A stretch of 64,000 nucleotides of DNA, from positions 7,743,501 to 7,807,500 of the forward strand of contig NC_090288.1 of assembly GCF_037392515.1 (NCBI RefSeq), written 5' to 3'. The notes below the pieces were generated by a model. That model made no database searches, had not been told where the DNA came from, and saw only the letters and a program-made list of their open reading frames with translations. The translations under genes and the position numbers were made by a program. The stretch is from Haliotis asinina. Its lineage: Eukaryota; Mollusca; Gastropoda; Lepetellida; Haliotidae. This document shows positions 1-11,787 of the stretch, piece by piece. The first letter of the stretch is position 1; each line of letters opens with the position of its first letter.

Positions 1-155
1 TGATCGACATCATAAGCATCGATCTGCGCAATTGGTATACGATGACATGTGTCAACTAAGTCTGCGAGCCTGACCACCCGATCTCGCTATTCGTTTCTTA
101 CGACAAGCATGGGTTACTGAAGTTAAACTCTGACCCGATTCTTCACAGGTTAATA
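1..155 (-). mobile_element. SINE-B copy, cut by the window start
   Basis: Read on the minus strand it carries the SINE-B body: the region around GACACATGTCATCG, the GCGCAGATCGATGCT block and the start of the TTGATCACTGG segment. The 3' tail lies outside the window. It is moderately diverged. Confidence 0.8.
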
Positions 156-354
156 CGGTGAAGTAACCTACTGTTTACTCACTAAGACTCGGGTCTAATG
201 TTCGAAGTTCATTTTCTGACACGGCATCCGAGTCATACACATTCCACGCTTATTGAGTTAAACGAAAACGATCAGACGATCTGTATAAATTTTATAGAGT
301 TAAACAGTATTAATGGCATCTTAGTCAGTATGGTATTATGAAGCTTTCAGAAAA

Positions 355-475
355 TAATATTCCAGCAAACCTTCGGGTGGGGACACTTTTAATTTGGTCC
401 ATGCCCTGCAAATGAGAATCAAACCCTATCCTTCTGCCGAAAAAACACTTTAACCACTAGCGTATAGCTAAAAGT
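355..475 (-). mobile_element. SINE-A copy, badly decayed
   Basis: On the plus strand it shows AATATTCCAGCA, a decayed middle, then GAGAATCAAACCC and TTTAACCACTAG, the complements of the SINE-A tail, B box and A box in the expected order. Heavy divergence suggests an old insertion. Confidence 0.5.
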
Positions 476-2335
476 GGAGTAAAACCTTACTCACTCACTT
501 ACTCATTAACTTGAACATTTGCGTGTCATCGAGATCGTACATGTTTGACATGGGTCGTTCCTAGTACTTTGTTCCAAATAACAGGATTATTACGAACTGC
601 GACTTTAAACAAAATGCACTTCATCGTCTTCCCCAAAATAACATTTCACTGGATGCGACGGAAACAACGTTGAGTGACTTTCCAATCGGTCACGGTCACT
701 CGTTGTTTCAACATATCTCCCAATCGGAAATAACTAGTTTGAAATCAGTATTTAAAAAGTGAGATGAACTTCTTTCACAATGACTTGAATACACTTACCT
801 CAATGTCGCGCGATCAGATTTTAAGACACTTCCCTCGATTGCCGTAGTCCGTAGTAGATGGTTGTCCCGATTTTAAATGAAACCTAACCATAAATAGAAT
901 GGTCTACCAGCTGAAGAGCGCTTACGCTTCTCACGCTTTATGCAGCTGCTCAAAGGCGAGGGGCTGGGAAGTAATTGATGTGAATTGTTCTCTGACAGAA
1001 TGTTTTTTCTTTACAATTCTGAACAGTGTTCTTGTACATATATCTAGGTATCACTAATCGTTAGTCACTATTCCGAATTAACGACCTCATTATAGAATCA
1101 AACGCTAGACGCCACCTTGGCAGGCGAACACCAAGGTGTATGGTGTTACGAAAAGGCGGAACCGTATTTTTCTGAAACGAAATAAGATTGGTCAAACCTT
1201 GTCAACGTAGTGAAACCTATCTGCACGCGAGGCTTCTATTTTGACAGCCTGCGTTTGATTTCCATCGTATTTCATAGAGATGTAATTCAGTTTTATTTCG
1301 ATCGTTTTGATTGTCATTCCTGATCTGACGAAATGTATAGATTTTGAGGGTCATTCAGGCCAGTAGATAATATTCTTTCAAACGGGCACAAAAGAGACCC
1401 GATTGAGATAAGGCATTATAAATAAGGCATTCTTCCCGTTAAGGCAGACACCTGCGTTTTACACGCAAAAACATAATTATTATAGAAACATCGCAAAACA
1501 TATTTTGCACGCTTGTTTTGGACGCATAGATTCTTATCTACTCAACAGCAACATTAAAAAACCCCAAATTTTGAAATCATTCAGTATCGTAATAAAAATT
1601 ATACGCGAAAAAAATCTGGACTACATATGTATCATTTTATTTCTGCACGCACTCTTACAAAACCTACCACGAACACTGATAAGGGTTATCTCATAATGGC
1701 TCTCAGTATTTTTCGTCTGCGAAAGAATAAAATAATTCTAATTTTCACTTGGTTTTATTTGCAGTTGAATACATGAACTTAAAAACTGTACAACATTATG
1801 ATACATCTTTGTACACAAGCAGTGGCGGGTTCGAGTAATACATGATCACCTATGAAATAACACCATTGAGTGTAGTAATATTGCCCTTACTACTGTTCAC
1901 AAGGTGAATGCTCAAACGCTTACCCAGTACAGTCGATCACTGTGCAGTACACGCCTGTGAGGCGCTCGAAGGTAAACACTCATAAGACCATCTCATCCTA
2001 CCGGGTACCCATTTATTGCTGAGTGAAGAAAGGCAATGTTGAACATATTCACATTTCTGATGTGTTAAATGTGCATCGTTTTTGGACAGGGTCAGAGTCC
2101 TGGCAGCTATCAGCAGCCAACCTGCCAAATACTGTCACCTATCAAGTGACTCAGTGTTACTTAAATTCAACTGAAATGGTGACAGAAACTTCATATATAC
2201 TATTAACTATCACCTTGGAGACTTGAGAAAGTCAAGCCAACACCGTGATGTAAGCCTGTGCGTTACACGCAACTGTACACAGGGATAACACGTGGAAAGT
2301 CTCTTTCTGTGATCTCAGCTGCTCATCATCCACAC
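476..2335. other. No gene recognised; AT-rich unique DNA
   Basis: Only short chance frames (63-67 codons) occur, with no signal peptide, conserved motif or splice context. I see no tandem or inverted repeat of note. Confidence 0.5.
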
Positions 2336-2592
2336 ACCCGTGAAGGTCCGGGGTAGAATAGGCCTTCAGCATCCTATGCTTGCCATAAAAGGCGCCAATG
2401 CTTGTCGTAAGAGGCCACTAACGGGATTGGGTGGTCGGGCTAGCTGACTTGGTTGACACATGTCATTGGTTCCCAATTGCGCAGATGCTCATGTTGTTGA
2501 CCACTGGATTGTCTGGTCCAGACTCGATCATTTACAGACCATCGAACATCGCTGAGTGCGGCGTAAAACTTAACTCACTCACTCACTCATCA
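2336..2592 (+). mobile_element. SINE-B, nearly full length
   Basis: It starts at the ACCCGTGAAGGTC head, runs through GGCCTTCAGCA, the CGTAAGAGG block and the TTGTCTGGTCCAGACTCGAT segment, and ends in GTGCGGCGTAAAAC plus ACTC repeats. A short part of the last third is lost just before the tail. Confidence 0.9.
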
Positions 2593-3758
2593 TCCACATC
2601 CAACAGTAGAGCTGGTGGGTGATCACTTATACGCCGCAGTAACCACCATACTGCTTCGTGCGGCGTTAAAAATTAACAAACGAAGGTATAAATAAACTTT
2701 AAACAGTCCCTCGTCCATCTCTCGTTTACACTCTATGCTCAGTTGCCATGGAGTGTTTATGGTGGATACTGTTTTGTGAGACAGCGTCAGAGAGGCATGG
2801 CATCATATACATAAGGTAAATCAAAGAGACACCTTTTGGCAATGTGACCTGAAACTACAGGAAATTAAAAGGGAAGTAACTCTTGGTACCTTTGCAGGCT
2901 ATACGACACCAAATGTTTCCCTATAGAGTTCTATAGTAACATTATGTATTTAAAAAAAATATCGAGGCTATCAACAGCCATTCCATGTACACATGGGTAG
3001 AGTCTGGCCTAAAACTTGACGAGCACAGGAAGCTGAACACCCCAGCTCCGCACCAAGTCACCTACTTGAACATATCTCTACCGGCATAAGCACATGCACA
3101 CTTGGTAATATTTTTTTATAATGACAGCACTAAATACTTAAAGTCGTGGTCAGTTTTTATTTGTGGATAGATGTGCTTTTGAAAAAAAACCCATAAACAT
3201 CGTGCACTGTTTCATTCAATCAGAGATGTCACGTCTCGGTCTCTTCATTTGTTTACATACGGTACTCAGTCAAGAAGCATGTGATTCTGACTTAGTGTAG
3301 TGGAGTCTCTGCAGCACTGTAATTTTAAGAATGATGACGAGAGGCGAGCGGATTCTTTGTCCTTGAAAATCGTGCATATATAATTCGAGCTGAAATGTCC
3401 TATCATAATTACCTTGCTTGTACCTGACAAGCAAAACATCACAGAATGGTGATATACACCGTTTAGCAAACATACAATTATATAAATTCCTTTAATTCGT
3501 TAAAAAGACACTATTTTAGATAATACCCGATACGGATAGAACACAACCATGGAGCGCCTCGACGCTTCATCACTCTGGAAACGGTGGAGCATCCCAGAAT
3601 AATCTTGATTCCCAAAACCAAATAAACGATCATATATCCTGGTCCTCGATCAACACAACAGAAAAATTCTTGCACTGCATATTTCATTGAGCTTGGTAAC
3701 CATATCTCGTATGTCTTTCCCCGCTGACGGCCAAGTGTCTTAACGGCTGACACTCAGC
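2593..3758. other. No gene; isolated SINE tail fragment
   Basis: A fragment reading GTGCGGCGTTAAAAATTAAC sits near 2660-2680, a detached SINE tail. The rest, including the overlapping minus-strand frames at 3266-3753, shows nothing I can name. Confidence 0.4.
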
Positions 3759-3808
3759 GTCCAGATTTTCGAAGCTCTGTTAACGCAAAGACAGTCGTAA
3801 GTGCCAAA
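3759..3808 (+). repeat. Half copy of the palindromic MITE family
   Basis: CAGATTTTCGAAGC followed by TTAACGC and GACAGTCGTAAGTGCC matches one arm of the fold-back element at 18664-18775. The second arm is absent. Confidence 0.6.
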
Positions 3809-3911
3809 TCTTTCATTGTGAAACTCCCAGGAGGTTCTCGTTGATGAGCGTGAACATTACGTCAATATATAAGGAAAACATATACTGCAGACACATTTGG
3901 TCAGCTGTGTA

Positions 3912-4087
3912 CAGTGGAAGCTGTCTAAACCGGTTCTCATCGGGACTGAAGAAATAATCCAGTTTGGACAACGTGCCGGATAGTAGAGCTGATGATAAAT
4001 GTTCAAGACACAGGCGGGACTGAGATTTAATGTTGGTGTTGACATCTTGCCGGATTGGACAGATGCCGATTTGGACAGCTTCCACTG
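3912..4087. mobile_element. Mariner/Tc1-like MITE, 176 bp
   Basis: The ends are inverted repeats: CAGTGGAAGCTGTCTAAACC on the left and the complement of GGACAGCTTCCACTG on the right. TGTA lies on both sides. A second copy of the same length lies at 33017-33192 and aligns over the whole length, at roughly 80% by eye. It has no coding capacity. The CAGTG ends and TA-containing flanks suggest mobilisation by a Tc1/mariner-type transposase, which is inference. Confidence 0.85.
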
Positions 4088-4091
4088 TGTA

Positions 4092-5215
4092 TATGTACGA
4101 CTCCTTTTGAATTATTTTGACTATGGGAAAACGAAGAACAGAATATTTCGTTACACCACAATGAAGAAATACTGATAACATTTCATATCAAATTAACGGC
4201 ACTTCGACATTTCCGGATATTTTCTGTGAAAAGTGAGCACTTATTTCCACCAATATCAGGTTACCATGTATCCTTTATAAAGACCTTTGGCAGTCTATAA
4301 CAAACGCCAGCCACAGCCTTGCGTTCAACCCGATGGTAATTATCATTAGAGATAATTAGGGATCATTATCTAAAGATCAGAAGTCTTAATAACTGTTCAT
4401 GACGTCACATGGTGATGATGTATGAGTATGAGCTGTTTACCTGTTGTATGGAATGCTTTATCACCAACTCCTGACAAATAATTCGCATCTTAGAAAATGA
4501 TATATTCCCAGGGCATCCTTGACTGAACTAGTCACGCAACGCCTATTCCCACCAATCACACAGTATCCGTGGCGGATATATATAGTCCGTTTGGCTCAAA
4601 AGTGGACCGCTGAATTGCAATCGAACTCGAAAACTGATAATTATAAAGTGCCCGATGAAATCTGATATATCAGATGATCATAATCAAAACATCAGAACAA
4701 ACGAGTTTTTTTTGCAGAATCCATGTCCTACAAATAAGAAAAGACATTAACATTAAAATATTGACACAGTTTTCTACTTGTTACGAGGGAGGAATGCAAG
4801 GAAAGGGACAGCCAGGTGTCTCGACCGGTCGAACGTCAGTGGCGCCCACGTAGCATGTGCAGGCTTAAGGACCGTAGAAAGACGAAGCTTATTAGAGAAT
4901 TCATGACGAGTCCCACACGATTCTAGAAAAAGACAAAAAAAAGTATAACAGGACAAAACTGAAGCGAGACATTAACAAGATGACAGAAGGCACATTGTGA
5001 GAACAAAATTAGGTCACTTAATGTCTAGTGAGTGATAGGAATGTTAGTGTTACCATGACAACAATACAAGTACAATAGTTATTCAGTTCATCAAAAGTCA
5101 TTTCCAGATTGAACTGCGACAGTACAAACAAATTAAAAATAAATTAGCAAAATGTCAGCATTCTAAGCGAACAACGTAGAAAACTTGAGACAATATGTTG
5201 TTTGTTGTTGTTTAT
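4092..5215. other. No gene recognised
   Basis: AT-rich DNA with only short random frames. I see no repeat or promoter-like arrangement that I trust. Confidence 0.4.
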
Positions 5216-5388
5216 TTGATGTCGGTCTGTCTATCGAATCAAGACGAGACAATCCACAGATTGAGCACCGTTCTATTTGGCATACGATGACATGCACCAG
5301 TCAAGTCAGAGAGTCTGACCACCCGATCCCGTTAGTTGCCTCTTGGGTTACTACAGACCAATTCTAACCCGGATCTTCACAGGTAGAA
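5216..5388 (-). mobile_element. SINE-B, diverged and partial
   Basis: The complement of the SINE-B middle is visible: GTCTGACCACCCGATCCCGT, then TAACCCGGATCTTCACAGGT at the head end. The tail end near 5216-5260 is scrambled. Confidence 0.75.
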
Positions 5389-5705
5389 GATGGTTTGACC
5401 GGATGTGTGACTACAGGAATATGCTGTGTTTGCGTCTTACAACATTTCAGGAACTTTAACCAGCTAAACCGTTAAACTAAAGCATATGAACAATCCCCTG
5501 CAGTAGATTTACGGAGATATCTCCTATGATTTGCCAGGAGAAATGTCTCAAATTCAGGAATTCAACGGGTCTTCAAATAAATATTTCACATATTTCACGA
5601 ATAGAGTCACTCACTTCTCTGCTACGCATTTCATGACAAACGAAAGATGGGTTTCATCGACTGGTAACAAACACTGTTTTATGCGAAATGTCTTTGACAG
5701 GTGAG

Positions 5706-5775
5706 GCAGGACATGGTCATTCTTTTCGCGAACACCCGGTGTTATCAACGATCCATTTTCTATAATCACATGGAA
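5706..5775 (+). repeat. Dispersed repeat with an ACACCTGGTGT core
   Basis: Block reading GGACATGG, then CTTTTCGCGAACACCCGGTG, then TATCAACGAT and a T-rich end. Related blocks occur at 21937-22005, 48469-48530 and 61369-61440, and inverted near 14658-14690. Confidence 0.55.
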
Positions 5776-5839
5776 TAGAATATGCCTTGACAGGTAACAG
5801 AGATGGTTACTTTCTGTCGTTGATGATGTGTATTAACAC

Positions 5840-5998
5840 GGTGAGTGAGTGAGTTCAGTTTTATACCGCTTTTAGCAATATTCCAGCAGTATCACGACAG
5901 GGAACACCAGGGATGAGCTTCACACATTTTATTCATGTGGGGAATCGAACCCACTGTGACAAGCGAACACGTGCACCAGTAGGCTGCCCCACAGTCAC
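5840..5998 (-). mobile_element. SINE-A, full length
   Basis: From high to low coordinate: A-box region (GTAGCCTACTGG-like), B box (complement of GGGAATCGAACCC), the GAAGC-TCAT-CTGGTGTTCCC body, and the tail ending in complementary ACTC repeats (GTGAGTGAGTGAG). Confidence 0.85.
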
Positions 5999-6120
5999 AA
6001 CACTCACACAGAAAGGCCATCGTTCACACAAGTCTACAAAGCATTGTTGGAAACAAAATAACAATCCAACTATCCGAATATAATATATATGAGTACTTAA
6101 CTCGACTGTATGTGAAGATG

Positions 6121-6178
6121 CAGCATTGTGCGTGCGTGAGTGTGTTTGCGTGCGTGTGCATGTGCGCGAGAGAGAATG
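6121..6178. repeat. GT-rich simple repeat
   Basis: Degenerate alternating TGCGTG/TGTG run ending in GAGAGAGA. Confidence 0.8.
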
Positions 6179-6964
6179 GTGGTGCGTAAAAATGTTACAG
6201 AAACTACAAGTGCCAAAATATGAGTCAGATTGTCACATTGTTGGTTTTGTTAACAAAATGTCAGTAATGGCTAGAGCATCTCTCCAAACTATCGTTGTTC
6301 TGTACTAAACAACACTTTCCTCCCACGCTGGCTGCCATGATATAGTAGGCTGTCAAATCTCCTTTGACTAATGAAATCGTTTATCCATGATGCATTTACA
6401 TGCCACAAACACAATCCAACTGTCCTTTTTTCAAAGGTTTATTGTCTCAAAGGATCATTTAGCAATACATGCATCAGCCCATTTTACAACTAGCATTTTT
6501 GCGGTATTGATTCGTTTCGTTTTTCTTAATAATGAACTGTCTTGGTTTTATTGTTTCCGCTGTGTCTTCCGATATCGCTTCAGTTCTCTATCACTTCGTG
6601 TTACGAGGTTTAGTGTGCGTTACATATAGAGCCAATAAAAACAATATGGACACAACAGGCAGAAATTGGATTCCACCAAGCTATATGTTGGTCGTAAGAA
6701 GCGACTCAGTTAAACAGGACAGGCGACTTATTTGATTGTGTGTGTTCGTACCCATCGTTGCTAATGATATCAATCGCTTGATTATCTAGGCCAGCCAGCT
6801 GGCCTCCATCATCTTGTTGATGAGAAGTTGTTGGTGTGGCGTCAACAAAGGAAGGAGATGTTGATGTTGTCGCTCTTGTACTACCAACGTTATAGTGCCA
6901 TAACTATGGAATTGTGGCTGATTTTGTTCTCTCTCCTGAAATGTCATTCTTGTCTTTCTGCCAC

Positions 6965-7222
6965 TCGGGTATATTTCAGCTTGTACTAGCCCAGACGTAA
7001 GCTAGTTTCATAGTGCCAGCTCACTGAAATACTATGCCGCAGTTAAGTATGAATACCTCACACATTATACCGACCAGAGTCGACCAGATCTTGTTGTACC
7101 AATTAATGTCGAGAGCAGGGACAAACAAGTAACATGTTTTAACGTCATTTGGTATGACACGGCCAGGGATCGAACTCGCGATCTTCCGACCTCCAGACGG
7201 ATGCTCTAACCGCTACAGCCCG
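6965..7222 (-). mobile_element. tRNA-derived SINE of a third type (SINE-C)
   Basis: The minus strand begins with a tRNA-like head: GGCTGTAGCGGTTAGAGCAT (A box) and about 30 bases on GCGAGTTCGATCCCTGGCC (B box). The body differs from SINE-A and SINE-B: it has AAACATGTTACTTGTTTGTC and a GCATAGTATTTCAGTGAGC segment, and lacks the ACTC tail. The head cannot form an acceptor stem, so it is not a working tRNA. Confidence 0.75.
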
Positions 7223-7811
7223 TAGGCGTTTTTCTGCTAAACAGTGATGTAGCTTTAGTAAATAATGTTATATAGTTCCTCTTGGTGTACTGTCATACTC
7301 GTTGTACTGCTAAAGTAGGTTGTATTGGACCAGTTTCTAGTGGTGTCGTCTGTGGTGTACTCGTCTGTTGTACTGTAACCAGTTTAACATTACTCACCTT
7401 GTACATTCAGTGATGTTGTACAGAAACTCTCGTAATACGGTTACTCGTGTCTACGGTCTTTGTTGTACTATCATATGTGCTGTACTTATCTCACACTGTA
7501 TACACAATCCTGTAGGATCTCCTTTGGGTCAGTTCATTACGCCAGACAGGTGATCGCCGTGTGTTGCTTCAATTGTAGGGTAGTAGACTGTAGACGTTCT
7601 TGGCGACAACCTCCCGTTCTTGTTGTTCTACAAACCTAATACAGACACTCCTCAGTTTTACTGCGGTGCTACCACCGCTGCACGAAAATAACATTGTCCT
7701 ACCGTTAATGAACTTTCCAGTTTTGCCAATATGGACAATTTCTGTCGTTTTGCCACATCGATTGTCAAGATTGTTGTTTAGCTGCAATCGTTCAGGTGTC
7801 GTTCGTTACCT

Positions 7812-7947
7812 GAACGTTTACACCGCTTTAAGTCTTCCAGCAACAGCACAGTGGGGTACAACAGAAATGGGCTCTCATATCTAATGGAACCCGGGTTTTC
7901 AGCGTGACGGGGTAATGCTTTGATCATTAGGCTACCCCATAGCCCCC
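7812..7947 (-). mobile_element. SINE-A, moderately decayed
   Basis: Complementary B-box region (GGAACCCGGGTTTTCAGCGT) and A box (CATTAGGCTACCCCAT) are clear. The tail side (ACACCGCTTTAAGTCTTCCAGC) has lost its ACTC repeats. Confidence 0.75.
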
Positions 7948-8587
7948 AACATCGTGAAACCTATCGGAGTGATGATGGCACTGGCTCTTTCATGTGAATC
8001 CTGGTGCTGTTTTACCATTCGTTCGTGTATGTCTAGAAGAATCTGTGCAAGAATTTGTGTTCATGTAATGTCAAGTCGTCAAATGAAACATTTCTGAATG
8101 GAAATGTGATCATGGTTTAATCAATTCCAGGTTTAGCGTTTCGAAAAAAGGATGAACATATTATTCATTTGCTTCGTGCAAGCTATTTCTATGATTCCAT
8201 GATGCAGCTTTGATAAGGTTCCATTTAGATATACTGTCAAACGAATGCATAGCAATTCCTGTCTGAGACCACTGTCGCAAGAACAAATTTCAATGGTTCG
8301 ATTTCTTTAGGTTTGATGTCTTTTATTATCGATTAAGTTCCATAACTGTTAACGATTTTTGGCTATAAATTATAACTCGAGGCAGTTTCTTCTTTCATGT
8401 AATTGATTGCCGTGCGTGTTCAATCCCTTTAGTTATGCTTCAAGGAACAGCAGTTGTAGATCATGTGCAACCCAGAACTTATGAATTGATTATTTTCATT
8501 ATTCACGTCTTTCAGTTTAACATTTAGTTTTTTTATTTATTAACCCATTAACTCATTATACCTCCACTTCTTTTTTAGGGTTAGAGT
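7948..8587. other. No gene; AT-rich
   Basis: Nothing beyond short A/T tracts and isolated ATGs. Confidence 0.4.
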
Positions 8588-8912
8588 ATTTACAGGGCGT
8601 TGTGACATAGCTGGTGTATTCCTGGCTGTGGCGTAAAGTAACACTCACTTCGGCTGCGAAGCGAGACAGTTCCCCTGTGAATCATAACTAGAGCTTTTGG
8701 TCCTGAAGACTGCGTTAAAACTGGTCTTCAGCAACTCAAGCTTGTCGTACGAGGCGTGGGTAGGGTGGTCAGGCTTGTTGACTTGTTTCAGACATGTCAT
8801 CGTATCCCGATTGCGCAGATCGATGCTCATGTTGTCGATCACAGGTTTGGCTGGTCCAGACTCAATTATTTACAGACCGACGCCAGCTGGACTATAGTTA
8901 GTGCCACGTCAA
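8588..8912 (+). mobile_element. SINE-B plus a preceding SINE tail
   Basis: 8588-8650 is a lone SINE 3' end (CATAGCTGGTGTATTCCTGG, then a GGCGTAAAG block and CACTCACTT). From about 8720 a SINE-B follows with GTCGTACGAGGCG, CAGACATGTCATCG, GCGCAGATCGATGCTCATGT and TTATTTACAGACCGACGCCA, ending without the ACTC tail. Two insertions lie head to tail. Confidence 0.8.
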
Positions 8913-10245
8913 ACATCAAACAAACAAAAGTATTCAGCATTTTATATGAAGTAACTAAACTGACGGGCGAAAGAAAGTCTGAGTATATGTTTGATGGTGG
9001 AAGTGAGAGCAACGTGACATTGGTATTTGACAGCGTTATATTTCATATGTTTTATACGTGTAATACATATGTAATGCGGTTTGGAGTTTGGCGGAGACAA
9101 CGTTCAGCCCAGTAATGTTTTCATAGTGGTAAATACCAATTTTCTCCGTAATATCTATTTTCGTGAGAGCAGATTTTGTGACAACTGAACACTTTAACCA
9201 CCGGGTGACCCCACCAACCCTTATGTTCAGGGACTGTGACTTAATCAATGTGTGTGTGTTGTCGCACGGGTCATGCAAACAGGTACTCACCCCAGGAGAT
9301 TATCTAACAGACGGAATAGTTCCCACGGCTCACATACAACCACGTTAAATGGGACTCAAGCCAGCGATTCGGTGGTTATGCAATTTATACTGAAGCTCAA
9401 AAGTAATTGTGATCATCTGTATCGATTTATGACAGGAAAGTAATACAGTTATGAATGTATTCTTACACATATATCGATCACACACTGAAGGGAAAACAAA
9501 TAACTTTTAGAGACAAAATTGCTTCATGCTATATTTAAGAAAATATGCCGTGAGGGGGTTGTTATCATATATTTAATAACCGGTGGGGAGAATGCAGAGT
9601 ACAGAGAGACGCTGCCCGGTGAGAGACACAACCTAATGGTATAATCGCTCCATAGGCTTTTATTGCACTTGAACGGCCAGTAGAAGTCGTTCATTTCCTG
9701 AATGAAATATTAAAGCTATTTATAGCTTTTTAATACATATTAATGTATTAACTTTTAAACATTGATAACTCCACAAATAACAAAATGATATCGGCAATGT
9801 CTAGTTCTTAAACAGGAATATTGTTATGTATTGTCGAATAATTTTCACAGAATAACAAAACATTTGACAGCTATTGTCTGTACGTTTTTCCTGTTATAAA
9901 CTGTCAACCATATTTCGTTATTTTATTCACGTTTTGTTCGAATGGCCATTACGTGATTCAGACTTCCAAGCGTCATCTTAGTGGGCAAATTCATACTGTC
10001 TTAATAATTTCGTAAATTTCTCGTGAAGTCGCTGGCGTATGTTGCACTGTCCGGAAATGACGTCATGAACCACCTCGCATAGTGAAACAAAAGACGCTTC
10101 GGTTTGTAAGAGCGCTTTCGAGTATAGGTATCCTATATAAATGCGCAGTTTGACTGATACGAGCCTCAAAATGCACCTTTTCCACATGTAACAGCTCTTC
10201 GTCGTTGATATAAACTGAAAATATTCACTGCTGGGCAGGACTCTA
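8913..10245. other. No gene recognised; AT-rich
   Basis: The overlapping frames at 9036-9290 and 9163-9443 show no domain or splice signal. 9530-9960 is strongly AT-rich. Confidence 0.4.
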
Positions 10246-10402
10246 ATGTACGGGCAATGGCTTCGCCGAGTGGTGTAAGCGTTCCCACTGAAAACCCTTG
10301 TTCGATTCTCCACAAGGTGTGAAACTCACTTCTGGTGTCCCTTGTGATATTGCTAGAATGTTATTTAAAAGATGCGTGAAACAACAGTCACTCACTCTCT
10401 CA
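10246..10402 (+). mobile_element. SINE-A, diverged
   Basis: A decayed A box (GAGTGGTGTAAGCG), B box CTTGTTCGATTCTCC, CACTTCTGGTGTCCC, GTGATATTGCTAGAAT and a short CACTCACTCTCTC tail, in the correct order. Confidence 0.8.
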
Positions 10403-10500
10403 GCCAAATTTAACACCGACACACTTAAACGAGTTTGTGAATAACGATAAATTTAATTGTAAAAAAAACGCTTTTTTTCTGAGGTGAAGCTGTCGAATTC

Positions 10501-10614
10501 TGGGTACTGATCCACTAAGCGTTCGTAGCAGTACGATAGTCGTAAATCTATGGTAGACTATAGATTTACGACAGGTCGCAACGATACGAACGATTTGCGG
10601 ATAGAACCCATTCC
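10501..10614. mobile_element. Palindromic MITE, about 114 bp
   Basis: Two arms pair across nearly the whole element: GATCCACTAAGCGTTCGTA with TACGAACGATTTGCGGAT, and CGTAAATCTATGG with CTATAGATTTACG at the centre. It belongs to the same fold-back family as 18309-18413 and 46088-46173. Confidence 0.85.
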
Positions 10615-11339
10615 TTGAGGCCTTTGGTTCCTTGCTCTCTATGGCCTGTCTAAGAGTGCAGCTGATCTCACAATGTGATTTCAGAAAACTATAAACTGTG
10701 GCAAACTTTTCTTCTGGTGCCATAAGCACGTCAGTGACTCACAGAACACGATCCAAACCAAACAGAATTGACAATTGTAAACTGTAAATAAACAAGCATG
10801 GATGATTACACAGACGCGGAGACTCGTAAATATCAAAACAATAAATCGTAAATATTTCTTGGATGTTATAGAACAAGATTTGAAGAAAGTAAGTTGGCAT
10901 TTAAGCCTTATTTTAAACTAGCTTAAGACAATATTAATGTTCTGCTAGAGTCTAGCCATCTGTATCTAAACTCTTAGTTTAATGCATTTTAAGCGACGTC
11001 CTTGGGTCAATATTAAAATATTCACCGGCATAAAAACAATATTGAACAAAGTTTATCGATAACAATTCTTTTTTTATTGTCATGAGTGCGAAGTTTCGAT
11101 ACAGTTGTTCGTGCCACTGTCAAGCATGAACATCAATATAAGAATCTGTGGTAGCTTCGCACGTACGAAATAAAGGTTGTTATCTATAAGCCTTGCTCAG
11201 TATTGTCAGCCAACTTCTAAACTGCCACACAAAGGAGTAATGATGAAAAGAGAGTGAAATGATACAATAGGAAACCGTGTCTGATGCCTTGACATGTGCA
11301 AGAATCCCGATTCCTGGACTGAGGTACGTATCTGTATAT
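10615..11339. other. No gene recognised
   Basis: The minus-strand frame at 10400-10729 covers the palindromic element and is a by-product of it. The rest is AT-rich. Confidence 0.4.
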
Positions 11340-11427
11340 ATTTGTGGATAACAATGAAGATCCGGCGTGATATTACTTCAATATTGCTAACAATGGGCGC
11401 AGAACCATATTCACTCACTCACACCGC
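11340..11427 (+). mobile_element. SINE-A tail fragment
   Basis: CGGCGTGATATTACTTCAAT, ATTGCTAACAATGGGCGCAG and CACTCACTCAC match the last 90 bp of SINE-A. Confidence 0.6.
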
Positions 11428-11660
11428 AACAGGTACACGTTATTTTCATCTAAATATTTTTGCAAAGAAAATGTAGTTTAATCGAAACGTTACTTTATAA
11501 ATGCACTGCCAGTTAGAAAAATCAGTGGTTTAACTCCTGGCATATGTTCTTGCACCATTCTAATCTAAATCTGAACTTTCAGGACGACATGTACAGACTT
11601 GTCGGCTGTAAAATGGTGGTCATCGCCATGCCGTATCTCAGGGTCAAAGGTGAAACATGA

Positions 11661-11730
11661 CCAATCATGGAATCCTCGAAGAGTCTGAATGGTGGTATTG
11701 AGTAACATCCCCAGATCATGGGTATAAAAG
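11661..11730 (+). promoter_or_regulatory. Core promoter of gene 1 (CCAAT and TATA boxes)
   Basis: TATAAAAG at 11723-11730 and CCAATCA at 11661-11667. TCATCACC at about 11748 gives a plausible initiator roughly 27 bp below the TATA box, leaving a 5' UTR near 38 nt before the ATG at 11788. The start of transcription is inferred. Confidence 0.75.
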
Positions 11731-11787
11731 ACCCACGACACACCCGGTCATCACCATCAGCATCGACATACCTGCAGACGCTGCAAC

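Noticed and set aside
3266-4181. Overlapping minus-strand frames, one of 122 codons
   Set aside because: The longest reads across the mariner-like MITE; none shows a domain.
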